Part shown: positions 23,938 to 37,239 of the stretch, piece by piece
Numbering within the stretch: the stretch's first letter is position 1
Layout: each line of letters opens with the position of its first letter
DNA from: Rhodamnia argentea
Lineage: Eukaryota > Streptophyta > Magnoliopsida > Myrtales > Myrtaceae
Assembly (NCBI RefSeq): GCF_020921035.1
Contig: NC_063158.1
Span: forward strand, 27,018,962-27,082,961
Direction of reading: 5' to 3'
DNA: 64,000 nucleotides
Translations under genes and position numbers: made by a program
The notes under the pieces: model-generated
What the model saw: the letters and a program-made list of their open reading frames with translations, nothing else
Told to the model about the DNA's origin: nothing
Databases searched by the model: none

Positions 23938-26900
23938 ATGGCGGTCTCATGCCCAGAAGTCACCGCCAACCTCACCACTTCTGCCGACACACAGTCACCG
24001 AGCGAACAGCAACGGCAGCGGCAAGATCAGTCGCTCGACACCTTCTCATTCGCTCCAGTGAGCCTCCAGAGACTCCCCCACCTCGCCGATTACCTCCAGA
24101 ACCTCCAAACTCTGCCCAACCCGCTCGATAGCAACCGCTTCTTCCATCCGATCGACGGCTTCTACATCTACCCCTGCGACGTCATCCTCCGTCAGATCGT
24201 CTATGATCTCTCTGGTACTCCTTAGTCTTATTCATGTCTGAAAGTTCTCTCTTTTTTTTTTTACATGTGGGCAGTGCATGATTACTGGTTTCTTGAATAC
24301 TGATCAATGCGAGTTTGGTGATTCTCCTTGAAATTCAGCTTAAATTTAGCAGTCTTATTCTGTTAATCTAGTATTATGTTACTTTCTAAGCTAGTAACTT
24401 CGTATTTTGAGCTCTCGTGGAATGGATATTATAATAGGTGCCTTCCAAAGTTGTGAAATCGTGACACTGTCTGTTAACAGTATGTTAATTCGAGCTTTTG
24501 GGTATGTAATCTTTTGGGACAGGTATGTTTTCTCCGCCGGCGCCACACCTGGCCTACCACAGGGCAGGCCCGCGCGAGCGCGTGTTCTTTGAGCCCTCTG
24601 AAGTACGGGCGGCAATCGTCACATGCGGAGGGCTGTGCCCGGGGCTGAACACAGTGATCAGAGAGCTTGTAGTGGGGCTGTGGGAGTTGTATGACGTCCG
24701 TGAGATATATGGGATTACGGCAGGGTACAGAGGGTTTTACTCGTGTGAGCCAGTGAAGTTGAGTCCCAAGATGGTGCACGGGTGGCACAAGAGGGGCGGC
24801 ACCGCACTCGAGACCTCAAGGGGTGGCTTTGATCTCGAAAAGATTGTCAATGCTATTGAAGAGAAGGGGTTTAATCAGGTTCGTATTTTAGCGATTCTCT
24901 TCTGTTGTAGCGTTGGGGATTAGATTGTGAGCAGGACATTAGCTTGCTCATTTTCTAGCAAGTCGGTGATGAACCAGATATAGTCCAATCTTGGTCTCTT
25001 TTACTTAGGATGCACTAATTTGCCATATTACTAGTGGAGTTCTGACTGGATCTGGTTTAACATTAATTTTACCTTAACTTTTCATCTGTGATATGTCAAT
25101 ATGAGTTTGATTTACGGCTGACTGTCCTCATGTTGCTGAAAGGTCAGCTGTTGTTGGTTGAAGTGGCTCTCAATTGGATGAGGTGGTGCTGGTCTTTGCC
25201 TATGATTTCATATGGAGTCTTAGTTGTGTTGCCCATGCTTCTTAATAGTTTGTACATTCACACAACCTGGTCATTTTATGGTATGACGAGAGTTATCAAT
25301 TTCTGGGGCTGTCCCCACCATGCAGTTTGTTCAATGAAATCATGCATGAACTCTGGGCTTAACCATATTAATATGGGACATACTACTTGACTACACTTTA
25401 TCTTTGGGAAATTTGGGTTGCAGAGTTGGTTTTAAATAGAAGTTCTGCTAATAGTCAATTTCAACGTGGTTAATCTTTTCAAAAACTCAATGCTGCTTGA
25501 TGAACTTTGAACTTTTCTTGATAAGAATCTGAGCTGAAAAGAGGAATTTCTTCCTGTTTCTGAGATCCGGTAAGCCAAAAAAACGTCATTCGAAGACCGA
25601 TTTCTTAGCTTAGCATACTTGTAAATGTTTATTGGCTTAAGATGAGTCCTGCGTTTTCCTTTGCTACTGCAAATGAATTTTCTGTTTTATCTAGATAGCT
25701 TAACCTATTATGTTCATCTAAAGTTTGTGCTGTATTACCAAATTGGCATTCAGTAACCTATCTCTAGAAAACCACAGTCTGAAGCACTTTAGCAAGTACA
25801 TGTGCTTTTCTCTCTGTTATGATGTTGAGTTTTTTACTAGCCAAAGAAGATTGGGGTGATGTTTGTCATGGAGTACAGGGACAGGGTCGTGAGCATCCTT
25901 CATTGTTTATGGAGTTTTCGTTTGCAATTGTCAAGTTTGAAACTGTGATCTTATCTTGGACTTGCTTTAGGTATGAGGTGAACATCTGAATGGTGTAATT
26001 ATGGGAAAAATGACCTTATTCTCGAGACTTGCTTGAGGAGCTAAGCAAGCACAATAATGGGGGTAATTACAGGTATATGGACTGACTACTCGTCGGCACG
26101 CCTTTACTAACATACAGTGAGGAAGTTGTTTCCAAAAATTTTGGATCTGATAAGCTCAGGTAAGATGTTCATAAAGGAGAGCTTGTATGAAGTGATGGAG
26201 AGAGAGAGAGGAGAAGTTTATTGATCTTGAAGAACTTGACCATTCAAGTCCAATATTAAATACCATGGACTTAGGCCATGGATTCAAAGAGTGGTTATTA
26301 TAATGTGCATTTTTTTTTTGTTGGGACCTTTTCTGCCATCACCATTCTAGTTTGAAGATTGCTGCTAATTTTATACTGTTTGTTCGATATCTAATTTTAG
26401 TACAGTGCAGGTGTACATCATTGGTGGCGACGGCACAATGAGGGGCGCAGTAAAGATATTTGAGGAAATACGTCGCCGGAAATTAAAAATAGCTGTAGTT
26501 GGAATTCCCAAAACTGTTGATAACGACATTGGCATTATTGATAGGTCATTTGGCTTCCAGACGGCGGTCGAAATGGCGCAACAAGCAATCAATGCTGCGC
26601 ATGTGGAGGCTGAAAGTGCAGTTAATGGAATTGGGCTTGTGAAACTGATGGGCCGAAGTACGGGCCACATTGCTCTTCATGCAACGCTCAGTAATCGTGA
26701 TGTCGACTGCTGCTTGATTCCTGAAGTCGAGTTCTTCTTGGAAGGGAAAGGTGGACTGCTCGAGTTTCTTGACAGGAGACTGAAAGAGAATGGACATGCG
26801 GTGCTAGTGGTTGCTGAGGGCGCGGGACAGTCTATTATACCGCGAACCGAATCACAGAAGGAAGAGAGGGATGAATCGGGAAATCCCGTGTTCTTGGACG

Positions 26901-27232
26901 TTGGTGGGTGGTTGAAGTCAGAGCTGAAGAAATGGTGGGACCGGGATCATCCGAACGAGCTGTTCACAGTCAAGTACATCGATCCTACCTATATGATCCG
27001 GGCAGTCCCGGCGAACGCCACCGACAATCTGTACTGCACTCTTTTGGCTCACTCAGGAATTCATGGACTCATGGCTGGTTATACTGGCTTCGTCTGTGGT
27101 CCTATAAATGGAACCTACGCGTACATACCTCTCGACGATGTGGCCAAGGCCAAGAACGTGGTCAACACGCAGGACCATAAGTGGGCGTGGGTCAGGTCAG
27201 TAACCAATCAGCCTGATTTTGTGAGGAGCTAG
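23938..27232 (+). CDS. PFK2: ATP-dependent 6-phosphofructokinase, PFK2 type
   Basis: Phosphorylates fructose 6-phosphate with ATP in cytosolic glycolysis. Three exons, 23938-24214, 24523-24878 and 26411-27232, join in phase to 484 residues. The N-terminus (MAVSCPEV) shows no convincing transit peptide. Nucleotide-binding GGLCPGLN lies near residues 128-135, GGDGTMRGA at 216-224 (GGDGT is the ATP-type signature; PPi enzymes have GGDD), the substrate loop PKTVDNDIG at about 244-252 with the catalytic aspartates, and [10 protein letters not shown] follows. The ending [15 protein letters not shown] is that of Arabidopsis PFK2 (At5g47810) as I recall it. Intron 2 is 1.5 kb and holds nothing recognisable. 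The start is the first ATG in frame with good context (GAGATGGC). Confidence 0.94.
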
Positions 27233-30200
27233 ATGTCCGATGCCAAATTTTGCGGTGCTCGTTTTATGAGCATGCTGTGATCCTATCAGCTCCGCATTCC
27301 GGGGTGATTGGAAACGTCGGAGTCGCCCGATATGGTAGTGAATAAAAGCGCTGATTAATGTGCTTTATAATCAGTTGAAGTACACACATTTTTTGTTTTT
27401 TTGCCAGAACAAGAACTTGGAAACATAAATCAGCTGATACATATTTCATGGTATTCGAAGTTGTCTTAGCTTTGATGGTGTTGTGAAATTTATGTCGGTC
27501 GTGGGTTTCCCCTTTCTCTACTTTCTTTGTTGTTTGACAAAGTTTAGGTGCAATTATTTGTGGACAATCGTGTGTTTTCTTTCTTTGGTCTTTTGCTTTG
27601 GAATGCGGGAATGGAATGTGGGGCCAATATGTCTCATCTGGCCTTTGTGAAATCTTTGCAAAACCGCAAAGTGAAAAGATGCGTTATGATTGAGCACTGA
27701 AGATGTAATGTTCACATGAAAAGTTTCAGACAAGCTCTGTTTTGGGGTCCCTAAATAGCCAATTTTTCTTTGTTTCGGGAGAGAATTGGCGATGCTTTCG
27801 TGGTTCTTTTCTCAAAAGTAAAAGATGAGAATGAGAATTGCAACTTTTGTGGAATGCAACTTTCCCGAAAGCTACAAAACCTTATCAGCATACAAAGCAA
27901 AGTCTCCAAGGGGAACGACTGCCCAAAGACAGATTTAAGGAAAAACGCAAAAGCTCATGAACCGAGCCCATGGAATCATAAGGTGGACTTTTTTTTGTGC
28001 AATTTAGGTGCCAAACCAGCTTCCCACACATGTTACCATCGGAAAAAGAAGTGCTTGGAATGTTACAACTGTCCTAGTCTGCTTCGTCGCATGTGAATTT
28101 TGTCGTTTGCCAGTCACTTTGAGTCGAGCATATGTCCTGAGGGAATACTTTGTCAGCTTTCATCCGATGTTTGAAATGGGAAAATACCCAAAAAGTAGTA
28201 CCCTGGTTGGTGCTCATTTTTCTGGGGTGTTCTTTTTAAATCATTCAGTAGATTCCAGACAAGTTAGAATGGCATGTTTTAATCGGTGTTCAAGATCGCG
28301 TGATTGCTTCTTATGAAGAATTACCATGGTAAAACTTTCTCCTTTTTTGGTCTCTACTCCATAGCAACCGACAATAGTTGATCAGAATTGTATATGCAGC
28401 CGATTGAAAAGAGATTTGAGTTCCTATTTTGAACAACTTAGGAATTTTGTCTGAATGATGGATTTTCAGGATAATGGCACCGGTTTGAAAAAAAAAATAG
28501 ATTGCAACCCTATAAGCATCAATGCTACTTTCTGCAGCGACGGCCACAGTTTGGCGGCGATCGGGGCCGAGTTGACCCCGGTGAAGACTTGTCGAGGTCA
28601 CTAACCAAAAAAAAAAAAAGAAGAAGAAGCATTAATGCTTTCGTTTGCATTGTTGACAGAAGACTAACTTAAATAAAAAGAAGCATGGTTCAAGGATCAT
28701 GTTTGCTAAAAAAAAAAAAAAGGACGGAGACGAGATTGAACAATTTGAAAAAATTATGAAGAATATGTTTGGTCGAATATGGAGATTAGTAGGATGGGCG
28801 AACATAACCTATATTTCCGAAATCGAATGGTGGTTATTCAAATACTCATCTGAAAAGGCTCATGAAAGAAACGCTCGAACTCAGGCTCGGTTCAGTCACA
28901 AAATAGTTATGTCCCTGTCCTGGTTTATGTGCAGCAAAGTTTGAATTTTTCAGGGCTAAGCTGCCGAAAGATCAATGGCAGAATCTGCCTGGGGCATAAG
29001 AGTATTTTTCTTGTCAGTTTTTCCTTTCCTAATAAAATAGACGCATTGCGATGAGATGGATAGGACAAGAAATCTCATCTTCACGTGAAACTCGGTAGTG
29101 CTATCAAAACTGCTCAAGCAAAAGGACAACATCAGGACTCAGGGCTTCTAACCAATTGAGTTTTATCAGGCGCCACTCGTTGGTGTCTGCAGCCACACAC
29201 GGCCTCTGCAAAGGCTTCATCTCTCTCATTAATGTTCTCCAGTTCGTTTTCTGACACTCATGACAAAGGTTTTCTGCATACATTGGAGTATCGTTTAAAT
29301 GACCGGTGTAAAGCTTTTCATTTTGAAATAGGATTAATATCATGAAAATTTTAAACTAGTACAAATATGATAAATTTATCTCGAATTAATTTTTAATCAT
29401 AAAAAAATTCAAAGCTAATACGTTTGTGACAAATCAACCCTCTGTTAATTTATGTTAATTTTTACTCTTGGATGTTACGTGATAGTTTTTTTTTTGTCGG
29501 AAAAGTATGATATTCATAAACTAACTCAAAGAGTTCGAATACAAAGGACTTGAATCCAAAGAGTTTTTGGGAGATTACATAGCCAATTAGGTAAAATCGT
29601 AGTTCTGTGTCCAACTTAATCTCACCAGCTCCCACTTTAGACATAAAAAAGGTTGTATTCCCATGTATTGAGAAGAGATGTCATATGGTAGCCGACGTGT
29701 GTACAAGTTTAAATTTTTACCCTTCGTTTGTCACATGTGTATCGATTTTGGATTTTTCGTATTATTAATTTAGTTTAACGGAAGGTAAATTCGTCACAAT
29801 TGTATCAATTTGAGGTTTTTGGTGTCAAAAAATTATTTTGAGGTAAATTTATCCCAAGTCTCATCAGTTTGGGATTTTTTGTGGTAAAAAAATTAATTCG
29901 AGATAAATTTATCAAATGCATCATTCATGATATTAAACCCTTTGAAATAAACTCACAAACGCTGCTAATGGCACATGATTGTTGGATTAAAGGGTAAACG
30001 AAATACGTATAATTTCATGAGCTTGTAGAGTATTTTCATACATTCTAATCATGATCTTAGTTGTTCGGTCACATCATTTGCAGAAGGACCCCCATGGCCT
30101 CCATCCTCCAAATAATGACAGAAGGATGGTTTTCCTTCCGTTCTTTCCTTCTGTCTGTCGAACTAAATTATGGACGTCTAAGAGGAGGGCCCCAGCAAGA

Positions 30201-30495
30201 TTACCAAGCGGGACTCGATAATCTCCACTTGCCACGCGCTAATAAGCAGCTCAAAAGAATAAGCAAAAATGAACCAAAAGATCTCCGTCACTGGCACTGG
30301 CAGCTTCTGCAACCTCTCTTCTTTCGTCGGCCCTTCTTCTTTATAGACGGTTACACACACTGCTGCTCCTTGGCAGCTCCAATCCGAATCGACCCACCAC
30401 CGCCTTGCCCCTCCAGAGCACTAAAAATCACTCCTTTATGCGATCAGGAGCTCCTACCCATCTCTCACCTGAATGACCAATCTTGAAACCCGGAA
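27233..30495. other. Spacer between PFK2 and the GH17 gene
   Basis: No gene seen. The first 300 bp are probably the PFK2 3'UTR. A short GC-rich block ending in a run of 13 A (28530-28620) could be a SINE-like tail but I cannot place it. A fold-back element occupies 29333-29938. The last 400 bp are the glucanase promoter. Confidence 0.5.
29333..29938. repeat. Second fold-back element, same phrase family
   Basis: The left end ATTAATATCATGA pairs with the right end TCATGATATTAAA, followed by matching arms (GATAAATTTATCTCGAATTA on the left, its reverse complement on the right). The right arm is a tandem series of phrases such as GAGGTAAATTTATCCC and CAGTTTGGGATTTTTTGTGG, built like the units of the element at 16263-16706. 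An unrelated block beginning with a T-run (about 29484-29655) sits inside, probably a later insertion. Confidence 0.7.
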
Positions 30496-32612
30496 ATGTT
30501 GCAACCCAGGACCAATGTTGCAATCTTTTCGCTCTTCTTGGTGCTCTCGCCCTCGCTCCCGGCCACGGAATCCGCCATTGGAGTGAACTGGGGCACTATC
30601 TCCTTCCACAGGCTGAGGCCATCCGCGGTGGTGGATCTCTTGCAGCAGAACAAGGTACAGAAGGTGAAGCTGTTCGATGCGGACCCGGGCTCGCTCAGGG
30701 CTCTCGAAGGGAGCGGGATTGAGGTGATGTTGGGGATACCCAATGAGATGCTGGCCGTGTTGGGATCTTCGAGTGTTGCCTCTGATCTCTGGGTTCGCCA
30801 GAATGTGTCTAGTTTTGTGGGTAAAGGCGGTGTTGCCATCAGGTATGATGTAACAGGTTCTTGTTTTTGCATTTTTTTTCCCTTTGTCTGGGGTTTGGTT
30901 TGTGCACGATTGATTGATTAATTGCTTGATTGAGAGCTAAATTTTGCTTTCTTGTCGGATGATAATCTTTGGTTGTTAGATGAATCTAAAGTGGGGGCTA
31001 GTGAGATTAAGTTGGACACTTCTCTAAAGTGGAAGAGTGGAGATACGGCCTTTTTTCTGGCATTCCCTCCTTCACATTATATTTGAAGTAGAGAGAGTAA
31101 CTTAAATGTAGCACCTTTTAATTGAATCGTCCCAAGTCATTGGTTTGAGATGGTGGGGAGGTGGTTGTATGGCCGATTATAGTCTTACACAGGGTGGAGG
31201 ATCTCTTCTCATCTCAATACAGCGGGTGAGAGGGAAGTTTATGGCTTACTTAAACCTGTCTCTAGTAATCAGAAGGACCAAAACTAGTCTAGACTCGATG
31301 TTTCTTTAGTATATATCTAGCAACGGAAGATATATGCGTAACGGTTAACTCCTAAGGCCCTGCCAGTGTCCTTTCCTGCTTAAATATCATTATGCCTGCT
31401 TCCCAAGAAGTTTCTTCATTCTGCATCTGTGGGTTATGACATGGCAATGAACTTTAACGTGTCGATGTGTAGATTCAATTCTTCTTGACTATCAAATGAC
31501 AAAATGACAGGTATGTTGCGGTAGGCAATGAGCCCTTCCTCTCAAGCTATGCGGGTCAGTTTCAGAACTATGTTATGCCAGCCCTCCTCAATCTGCAGCA
31601 GTCATTGGCCAAAGCCAATCTTGCTGGCTACGTGAAGCTGGTGGTCCCTTGCAATGCTGATGCATATGAAGCGGACCTTCCTTCTCAAGGGGCATTTCGT
31701 CCTGAACTTACAGAAATCATGACGCAACTCGTCTCTTTCCTGAATTCGAATGGTTCCCCTTTTGTAGTGAACATTTATCCATTCCTAAGCCTGTATGGGA
31801 GCTCGGATTTTCCTCAAGACTATGCATTTTTTGAGGGAACTACTCATGCTGTGACAGATGGGGTCAATGTATACACTAATGCATTCGATGGGAATTTTGA
31901 TACTTTAGTTGCAGCACTTACCAAATTAGGTTATGGTCAGATGCCCATAGTTATCGGGGAGGTGGGCTGGCCAACAGACGGAGCTGTGAGTGCGAATCTC
32001 ACTGCTGCTCGGGCATTTAATCAAGGCCTTATTAATCATGTACTTAGCAACAGAGGAACTCCGTTGAGACCTGGAGTCCCTCCAATGGATGTGTATCTCT
32101 TCAGTCTACTCGATGAAGGCGCCAAGAGTGTACTTCCTGGGAACTTTGAGAGGCACTGGGGAATTTTCTCTTTTGACGGCCAGGCTAAATATGCCTTGAA
32201 TCTCGGTATGGGCAACAGGTTGCTAAGGAACGCGAGGAGTGTGCAGTATCTCCCGTCTAGGTGGTGTGTGGTGGACCCATCAAAGGATCTTTCAGCCGTC
32301 ACGAATCACATGAAGCTTGCTTGTAGTGTTGCGGATTGCACTACGCTCAACTACGGTGGATCGTGCAACAGTCTAGGAGCAAAGGGAAACATCTCATATG
32401 CATTCAACAGTTACTATCAATTGCAGAAGCAGAAATCACAGAGCTGTGAATTCGATGGGCTAGGGATGGTTACTTTCCTGGATCCGTCGGTCGGTGAATG
32501 TAGGTTTCTGGTCGGGGTAACTGATGCTAGTTCTGCTGCAATTGGGACACATTGGAGAGGGGTCCTTGTTTGGGTTTTGGTTTTGTGGGGTGTCTGGGTG
32601 TTTGAAGTGTGA
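30496..32612 (+). CDS. GH17 endo-1,3-beta-glucanase with X8 domain, GPI-anchor type
   Basis: Two exons, 30496-30842 and 31511-32612, give 482 residues; the intron splits an Arg codon just before the first active-site motif. Layout: signal peptide (about 1-25), GH17 barrel starting IGVNWGTISFHRL, proton donor in AVGNEPF (Glu about 123), nucleophile in VIGEVGWPTDG (Glu about 266), then an X8/CBM43 domain from about residue 367 (RWCVVDPSKD, with CSVADCTTLNYGGSCN and spaced cysteines), and a hydrophobic tail (VLVWVLVLWGVWVFEV) expected of a GPI signal. It resembles the Arabidopsis At1g64760/At5g58090 group, acting on callose at the cell surface or plasmodesmata. Both catalytic glutamates are present. 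The first ATG after the CT-rich leader was taken as start. Confidence 0.94.
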
Positions 32613-33235
32613 AATTTCTTACTTGGGGTTTTTGTTGCTCCCCTCTTCTGAAAGTGAAACCGATAGTCATAGAAGTCAGGTCACTATACTTAGACATACG
32701 CAGGATTATCTTAGCATATGTAGGCCCTTTGTAGTTGTCAGAGAGAGTGAAGTTATGTAGTGAGTTGAGAACCATTGATTATTACATTGACATTGGCATA
32801 GTATATCTTATGATTATGTCCTTAAGATTTCCGTACCAGAAATTTGCTTGAACATCGTGCTTTCAATAAAAAGAACATCTCCATGTGCGAAATTGTGGGG
32901 CGATTGCACAATGCAGTAAGATTCAAAGTAAAATTATGGAGTGATTGCATCCAACCTTTCGTGCCAAAAAGAACCTGTAAGTAATTAGATGGTGTTGTAG
33001 AATGTTGGAGTATGATGTAAACAAGGCAGAACAGAGGTAGAATTTACATCAACGGCAAATAGCAAAACAAAGAGCGAAGAAACCGAAAACAGAACTGGTT
33101 ACAGCAAACAACATATGTCAACTACATGTCCGCAAAGGCTCACAAACTCGAAGAGACCCGCACCGGAGCCAAAAGAATCCACCAGTAAATCACGAAACTC
33201 ATCTACCGCTTTATCCATCTACTTGGTTCCGATGT
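32613..33235. other. Convergent 3' flanks of the GH17 and RGLG genes
   Basis: Contains the 3'UTRs of two convergent genes (AATAAA-like signal near 32866). Nothing else is seen. Confidence 0.5.
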
Positions 33236-35349
33236 TCAGTCGTAAAGCTTTATCCTGGTAGTTATGAATGTGCGACAGATTGGACACGAGGTCAAGTCCG
33301 TTCCGCACTCATAGCAGGTCTGCAAAAGTGACACTGAGATGTAACGGATCCTGTAGAGACGTAACAGCAAATAAATCTGGTGTTCTTTTACCTGATGCCC
33401 GCATCCAAATGCAAGATCCTTCTTACTCCACAAGCACACGGGACAATTCTGGAAAAAGAAAACAAGAACCACCGAGGTTTACAAGTGATCGGAGACTTGT
33501 GTTAAAGATCAAGGAATGGGACATCACATGAAAGTACATCAAGCTAGCGAACATTCATTTCTGTATCGGTCACGACATTTACTTGAGTTGAGCTCTGCAT
33601 TTGAGGAAAAAAAGTCACCTTGTGAGAAGGACTTTCAGTAGGAGTAGAAGCGTAAGAGAAACCACTCCTGTGTTCGTTAGTGCTTGAGGGCATGCGCTTC
33701 GGGTAAGATTTTGCAGAACGGATCTGCTTTGGTGGAGGTAGAGGAAACCTTCCTGGAGTTCCTCTTCGACATCTGAAATTATAAGTACAAATCCTATGTT
33801 TATAAATTGCTAATTTAAACTACACTTTAAAGTGTATACTCAAGTGTTACCCAAGAAGTTGGAGATCGAGTGTAGCTTTGTATTGTGTTGGTATTTCCAT
33901 CAATGCCGCAAGGGCGAACTCTGTCTCCTTCTTGGATGTGGGCATGTACTTCAACATAATGTCGGTAAAATTTACAAACTACAAGACAGAAAAAGAGTTC
34001 GGTCACACCAAGTCGAAGTCTCATTATACAAGCAAGTTCTATAATCATTGTAGCTCAGTCTGTTAACCTGGAAGTTGTCAAAAGCTCGGTAAGGAATGTT
34101 GTCATCAAACTTGTGCATCATATCCCACGGTCCATCCCCGACTCCAACCAACACGATGGACAATGGATACTCGCTGAAAAAATGGAAATGTAGGTTCAGG
34201 ATTGTGATTTATGCAGTAGATGCATCAGATCTAGTAAAATGGATATCCAAACCTTGCTTTCACGATAGCATCTATTGTGTTCTGCTCTTGGGGGCTCAAA
34301 TGGCCATGACCCGTGTCAACGCTTCTTGTAACCTTGCAAATGAAGTTAAACCGAATAATTTATGCTGAGAAATTCCTCATATGGGAGAGACATAAAAAGA
34401 TTAGGGCTGCAGTTACTGCATAAACAAGAGCTCTTTATAAACTGACCTGTCCATCGGCGATGATCACAAGGACATGATACTGTCCACCACTGCTATCCAC
34501 TATTTCAATGGCAGTGTCAATTATCGGAGCAAATGATGTCGGTCCTGTTATTTTGGTAAACATAGGTACTTTGTCATTTCAATAGTTCCATAAACAAAAT
34601 CTGTAACATATTTGCTAATTGTTTAAAACTAACCAGACAAGTGTACATCCGGAACTAGATCTCTGTAACGGGAAAGAACTTCCTCAAAGCCCTCGCATGG
34701 TCTATTGTCGGCATAAAAGCTAAAGACTTCCTGATCATGCGTTGTAGCTGCAAAACCAATGGAATTCCAACCATCCAGTAATTAGCAACTCTTTCAGTTA
34801 GTGTTACCTCTAGTAACAACATCTGCAAGTACTGACCATCGCCAAAACCGAAACAAGGAATGAGATTGTCTTCATCGAAACTTGAGAGCGTCCTCCCAAT
34901 TATAGATATTGCCTGTTCATACGGATTAGGGGTATCCGCAAGGTGATGTAGGCTCTTGCGGTTGAATGATCGCGCACCTGTCCATTCATTGCTTTTTGTG
35001 AAATCGATACCCACAATAAGATTGGAAGACTCGAGGCCAGCTTGAGCAAGAGCATTTGTGACCTGCATTTCCGCATTTATTCAGTGAATTAAGCTTGAAA
35101 CTAGTGTTCTTTAATTTGCGAAATGTAAATAAGCTTGAAAGGTAGAACATAGAGTTGAGATACCTGTTCCAGCGAGCTGTAATCATCACCGATTTTGGAG
35201 TATTTTGACTGTACCTTGCCTTTTCTTTCATGATCATGGTAATTCTCAGAAAATGAAGAGCGATTGGATGAGCTTCGAAATGATCGGGAGTCATAACTGC
35301 GCGAATCATAGTAGTAGCCGCTGTTACTTCTCGATTCTTTATTCCCCAT
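33236..35349 (-). CDS. RGLG: RGLG-type copine-domain RING E3 ubiquitin ligase (complete copy)
   Basis: Ten coding exons: 35349-35164, 35062-34837, 34747-34634, 34544-34447, 34332-34253, 34173-34068, 33978-33851, 33772-33619, 33448-33392 and 33319-33236. They join in phase to 410 residues. The start MGNKES is a myristoylation signal, as in the plasma-membrane RGLG1/2 proteins; the GTG six bases upstream is not needed. A Ser/Tyr/Arg-rich linker precedes the copine-type VWA domain (about 55-315): [26 protein letters not shown] with the MIDAS residues, [32 protein letters not shown]. The C-terminal C3HC4 RING reads CPVC, FGCGH, CYEC, CPIC and ends RIKLYD. Family members attach K63-type chains and act in hormone and drought/ABA signalling. 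Paralogue number (RGLG1-5) is uncertain. Its first two exons and promoter are repeated twice downstream in truncated form. Confidence 0.92.
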
Positions 35350-35438
35350 ATTCACGTCCCGCCTTTCTCAGTTGCCAATAGCCTCGTTTTCACCGAAGAT
35401 TACAAGCCTCACACCACTAATCTGCTACCAGAAAGTGC

Positions 35439-36700
35439 TCTGTAACCAACAATACCATCATAATTGTAAGCATGTCAAGTACACAGAATTAAGTAAGTAG
35501 AACATTGTCGCAACATGTAATACTATGAACTCATTGGCTTGATAAAAAACCACAGACAAAACATATGCAGATCACTATCAAACAAGGCATTTCATTGTAC
35601 AGTTTCCTAACCACACCACTTTAAAAAATTATGGTGGATTGTGCATGACCTGAAGGGTATTCTACATAAGCTGCGAAATCGCTTTCATCCACTTCTACCA
35701 GTAGCACAGTGACTCGAGCAACATGCGAAAAACAGAGGAAACAAATGCTAAATGCAACCAGATTCTGTCACTATTTTCACTGAAAATTGCGATCCTTTCA
35801 CAGAAACACGTAGAGGATTCATGATTGGATTCCAGCTAATTCAGCAACAGATACAAACTGAGAGAGACAAACTAATACCAGAGATCATATCATAACTCTC
35901 TGGACATCATAGACAACACAAACAGATTTTGTTTACCTCCATGCCAGGTGAAAACAAAAAGCAAAGAAAGAAAAGGCTCTCACAATCACAAGGTCTCAGA
36001 ACAAATGCTCTGCAGGAAAGAAGAGGTTTTCATCCAGACTATATAGGGATGTAGGAGTGTTGGAACTCTCGATAAAATATAAAGTCAACGCCATCATCAA
36101 CAAAGAAAATTAAGGCAAAAACGAAGGGGTTGAAGCTTCAAAACTGATGCGGAGCGCCACTTGAGCTGATCAGTTCTTCACGGAAATTACGGTCGACAAC
36201 AACGCCCCACCTAAAAGCTGTGCTCATACTATTATTAAAAACCCATTTCTTGAGAAAAACTGGTGAAGGCACCCAATAAAAGTCAGAGGCTTGACTCTTG
36301 AAAAGCTCTGTACTTCACAAACAGCTTCCCTGCAAACTTCCCAGGAAACAACGAGATTGAGAAAAAAAATGCAAACCCTATTGGCAGACAATCATCAGAT
36401 GTTCTACTAGTTGACCAAAAGATTGACGGGAAGCAGGCAAAAAGAGAAATTGCGAAAACTAAATTCAATCCATAAATCAGAACATGGTGAGCCTTGATTG
36501 CATAAAACGATGAGGGGGAGTGAAAATCGAAAAATCCAACCTCAGTTCTCCAAGCATGCAGAGATCACCTCCCTCCCGCAGGTTGTTCCTCAGAGCTGCT
36601 GTTTCAAAATGAGGAAGACGAATTCAAAGCAGAGCCTTCTCTCTCGCTAGACAAGGCCAATGGAGTTCATTAGCGGTTTAATTTTTTTTTACTTTGTTTA
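35439..36700 (-). other. RGLG 5' leader with inferred intron, and core promoter
   Basis: An acceptor GGTTACAG lies at 35440-35447 before the start-codon exon. A candidate upstream donor (GAACTGAG|GTTGG) lies near 36540, and a CT/GA-rich first leader exon near 36600-36650. This suggests a leader intron of about 1.1 kb. The whole segment is repeated in units 2 and 3. Splicing is inferred. Confidence 0.45.
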
Positions 36701-36895
36701 AGATTATACACTACAAGTTTGCTTTGTTTCCTTCTGCATCTCTCTCACCCTTAATTATACGCAACAATCTTGACGTTAATCATATAAAAAGATGATTTTT
36801 TTTTTCAATCTAACAAAATCCCTTCTCAGTCGCCGAAAAAAAAGCGGAAAAACAAGACCAATTCCGAATCTTTCGATTCGCTTATGATATCTCGC

Positions 36896-36901
36896 CACGT
36901 G
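36896..36901. promoter_or_regulatory. G-box (CACGTG) upstream of RGLG, unit 1
   Basis: GCCACGTGGAAA, an extended G-box/ABRE-type site about 250 bp upstream of the inferred RGLG leader. It is kept in all three units (47885 and 58191) although the surrounding sequence varies. Confidence 0.5.
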
Positions 36902-37239
36902 GAAAATGTCATTCTTTGGGGTGTGTAATAGCGGACTTTTCCTTCATTTTTAATCGGGTCGTCGCTATGACGGTGGAGGCAGGACGTCACCGTACTCATC
37001 ATTTATTATCTTTGACAAACATGCTGCAAGAGAACTATCAAGGGAAGAAGAAAATTCTAGTTAAGAGGTTGCCGGAGTCTACGACACTATGCCTGATTCC
37101 AAGGTGCAACCGGGCAAGAAAGACAGGTCACGAGATCAATAATTTGGACAATATTCTTCTAGAATTAATAGCTTATATCGCCTACAAAAATACGTGCAAA
37201 AAAGAAATATTTTCATCGTTCATGAAAATATTTAGACAT

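Noticed and set aside
28530-28620. Possible SINE with A-tail
   Set aside because: There is a GC-rich block and an A-run, but I could not find polymerase III box A/B motifs or a clear target duplication.
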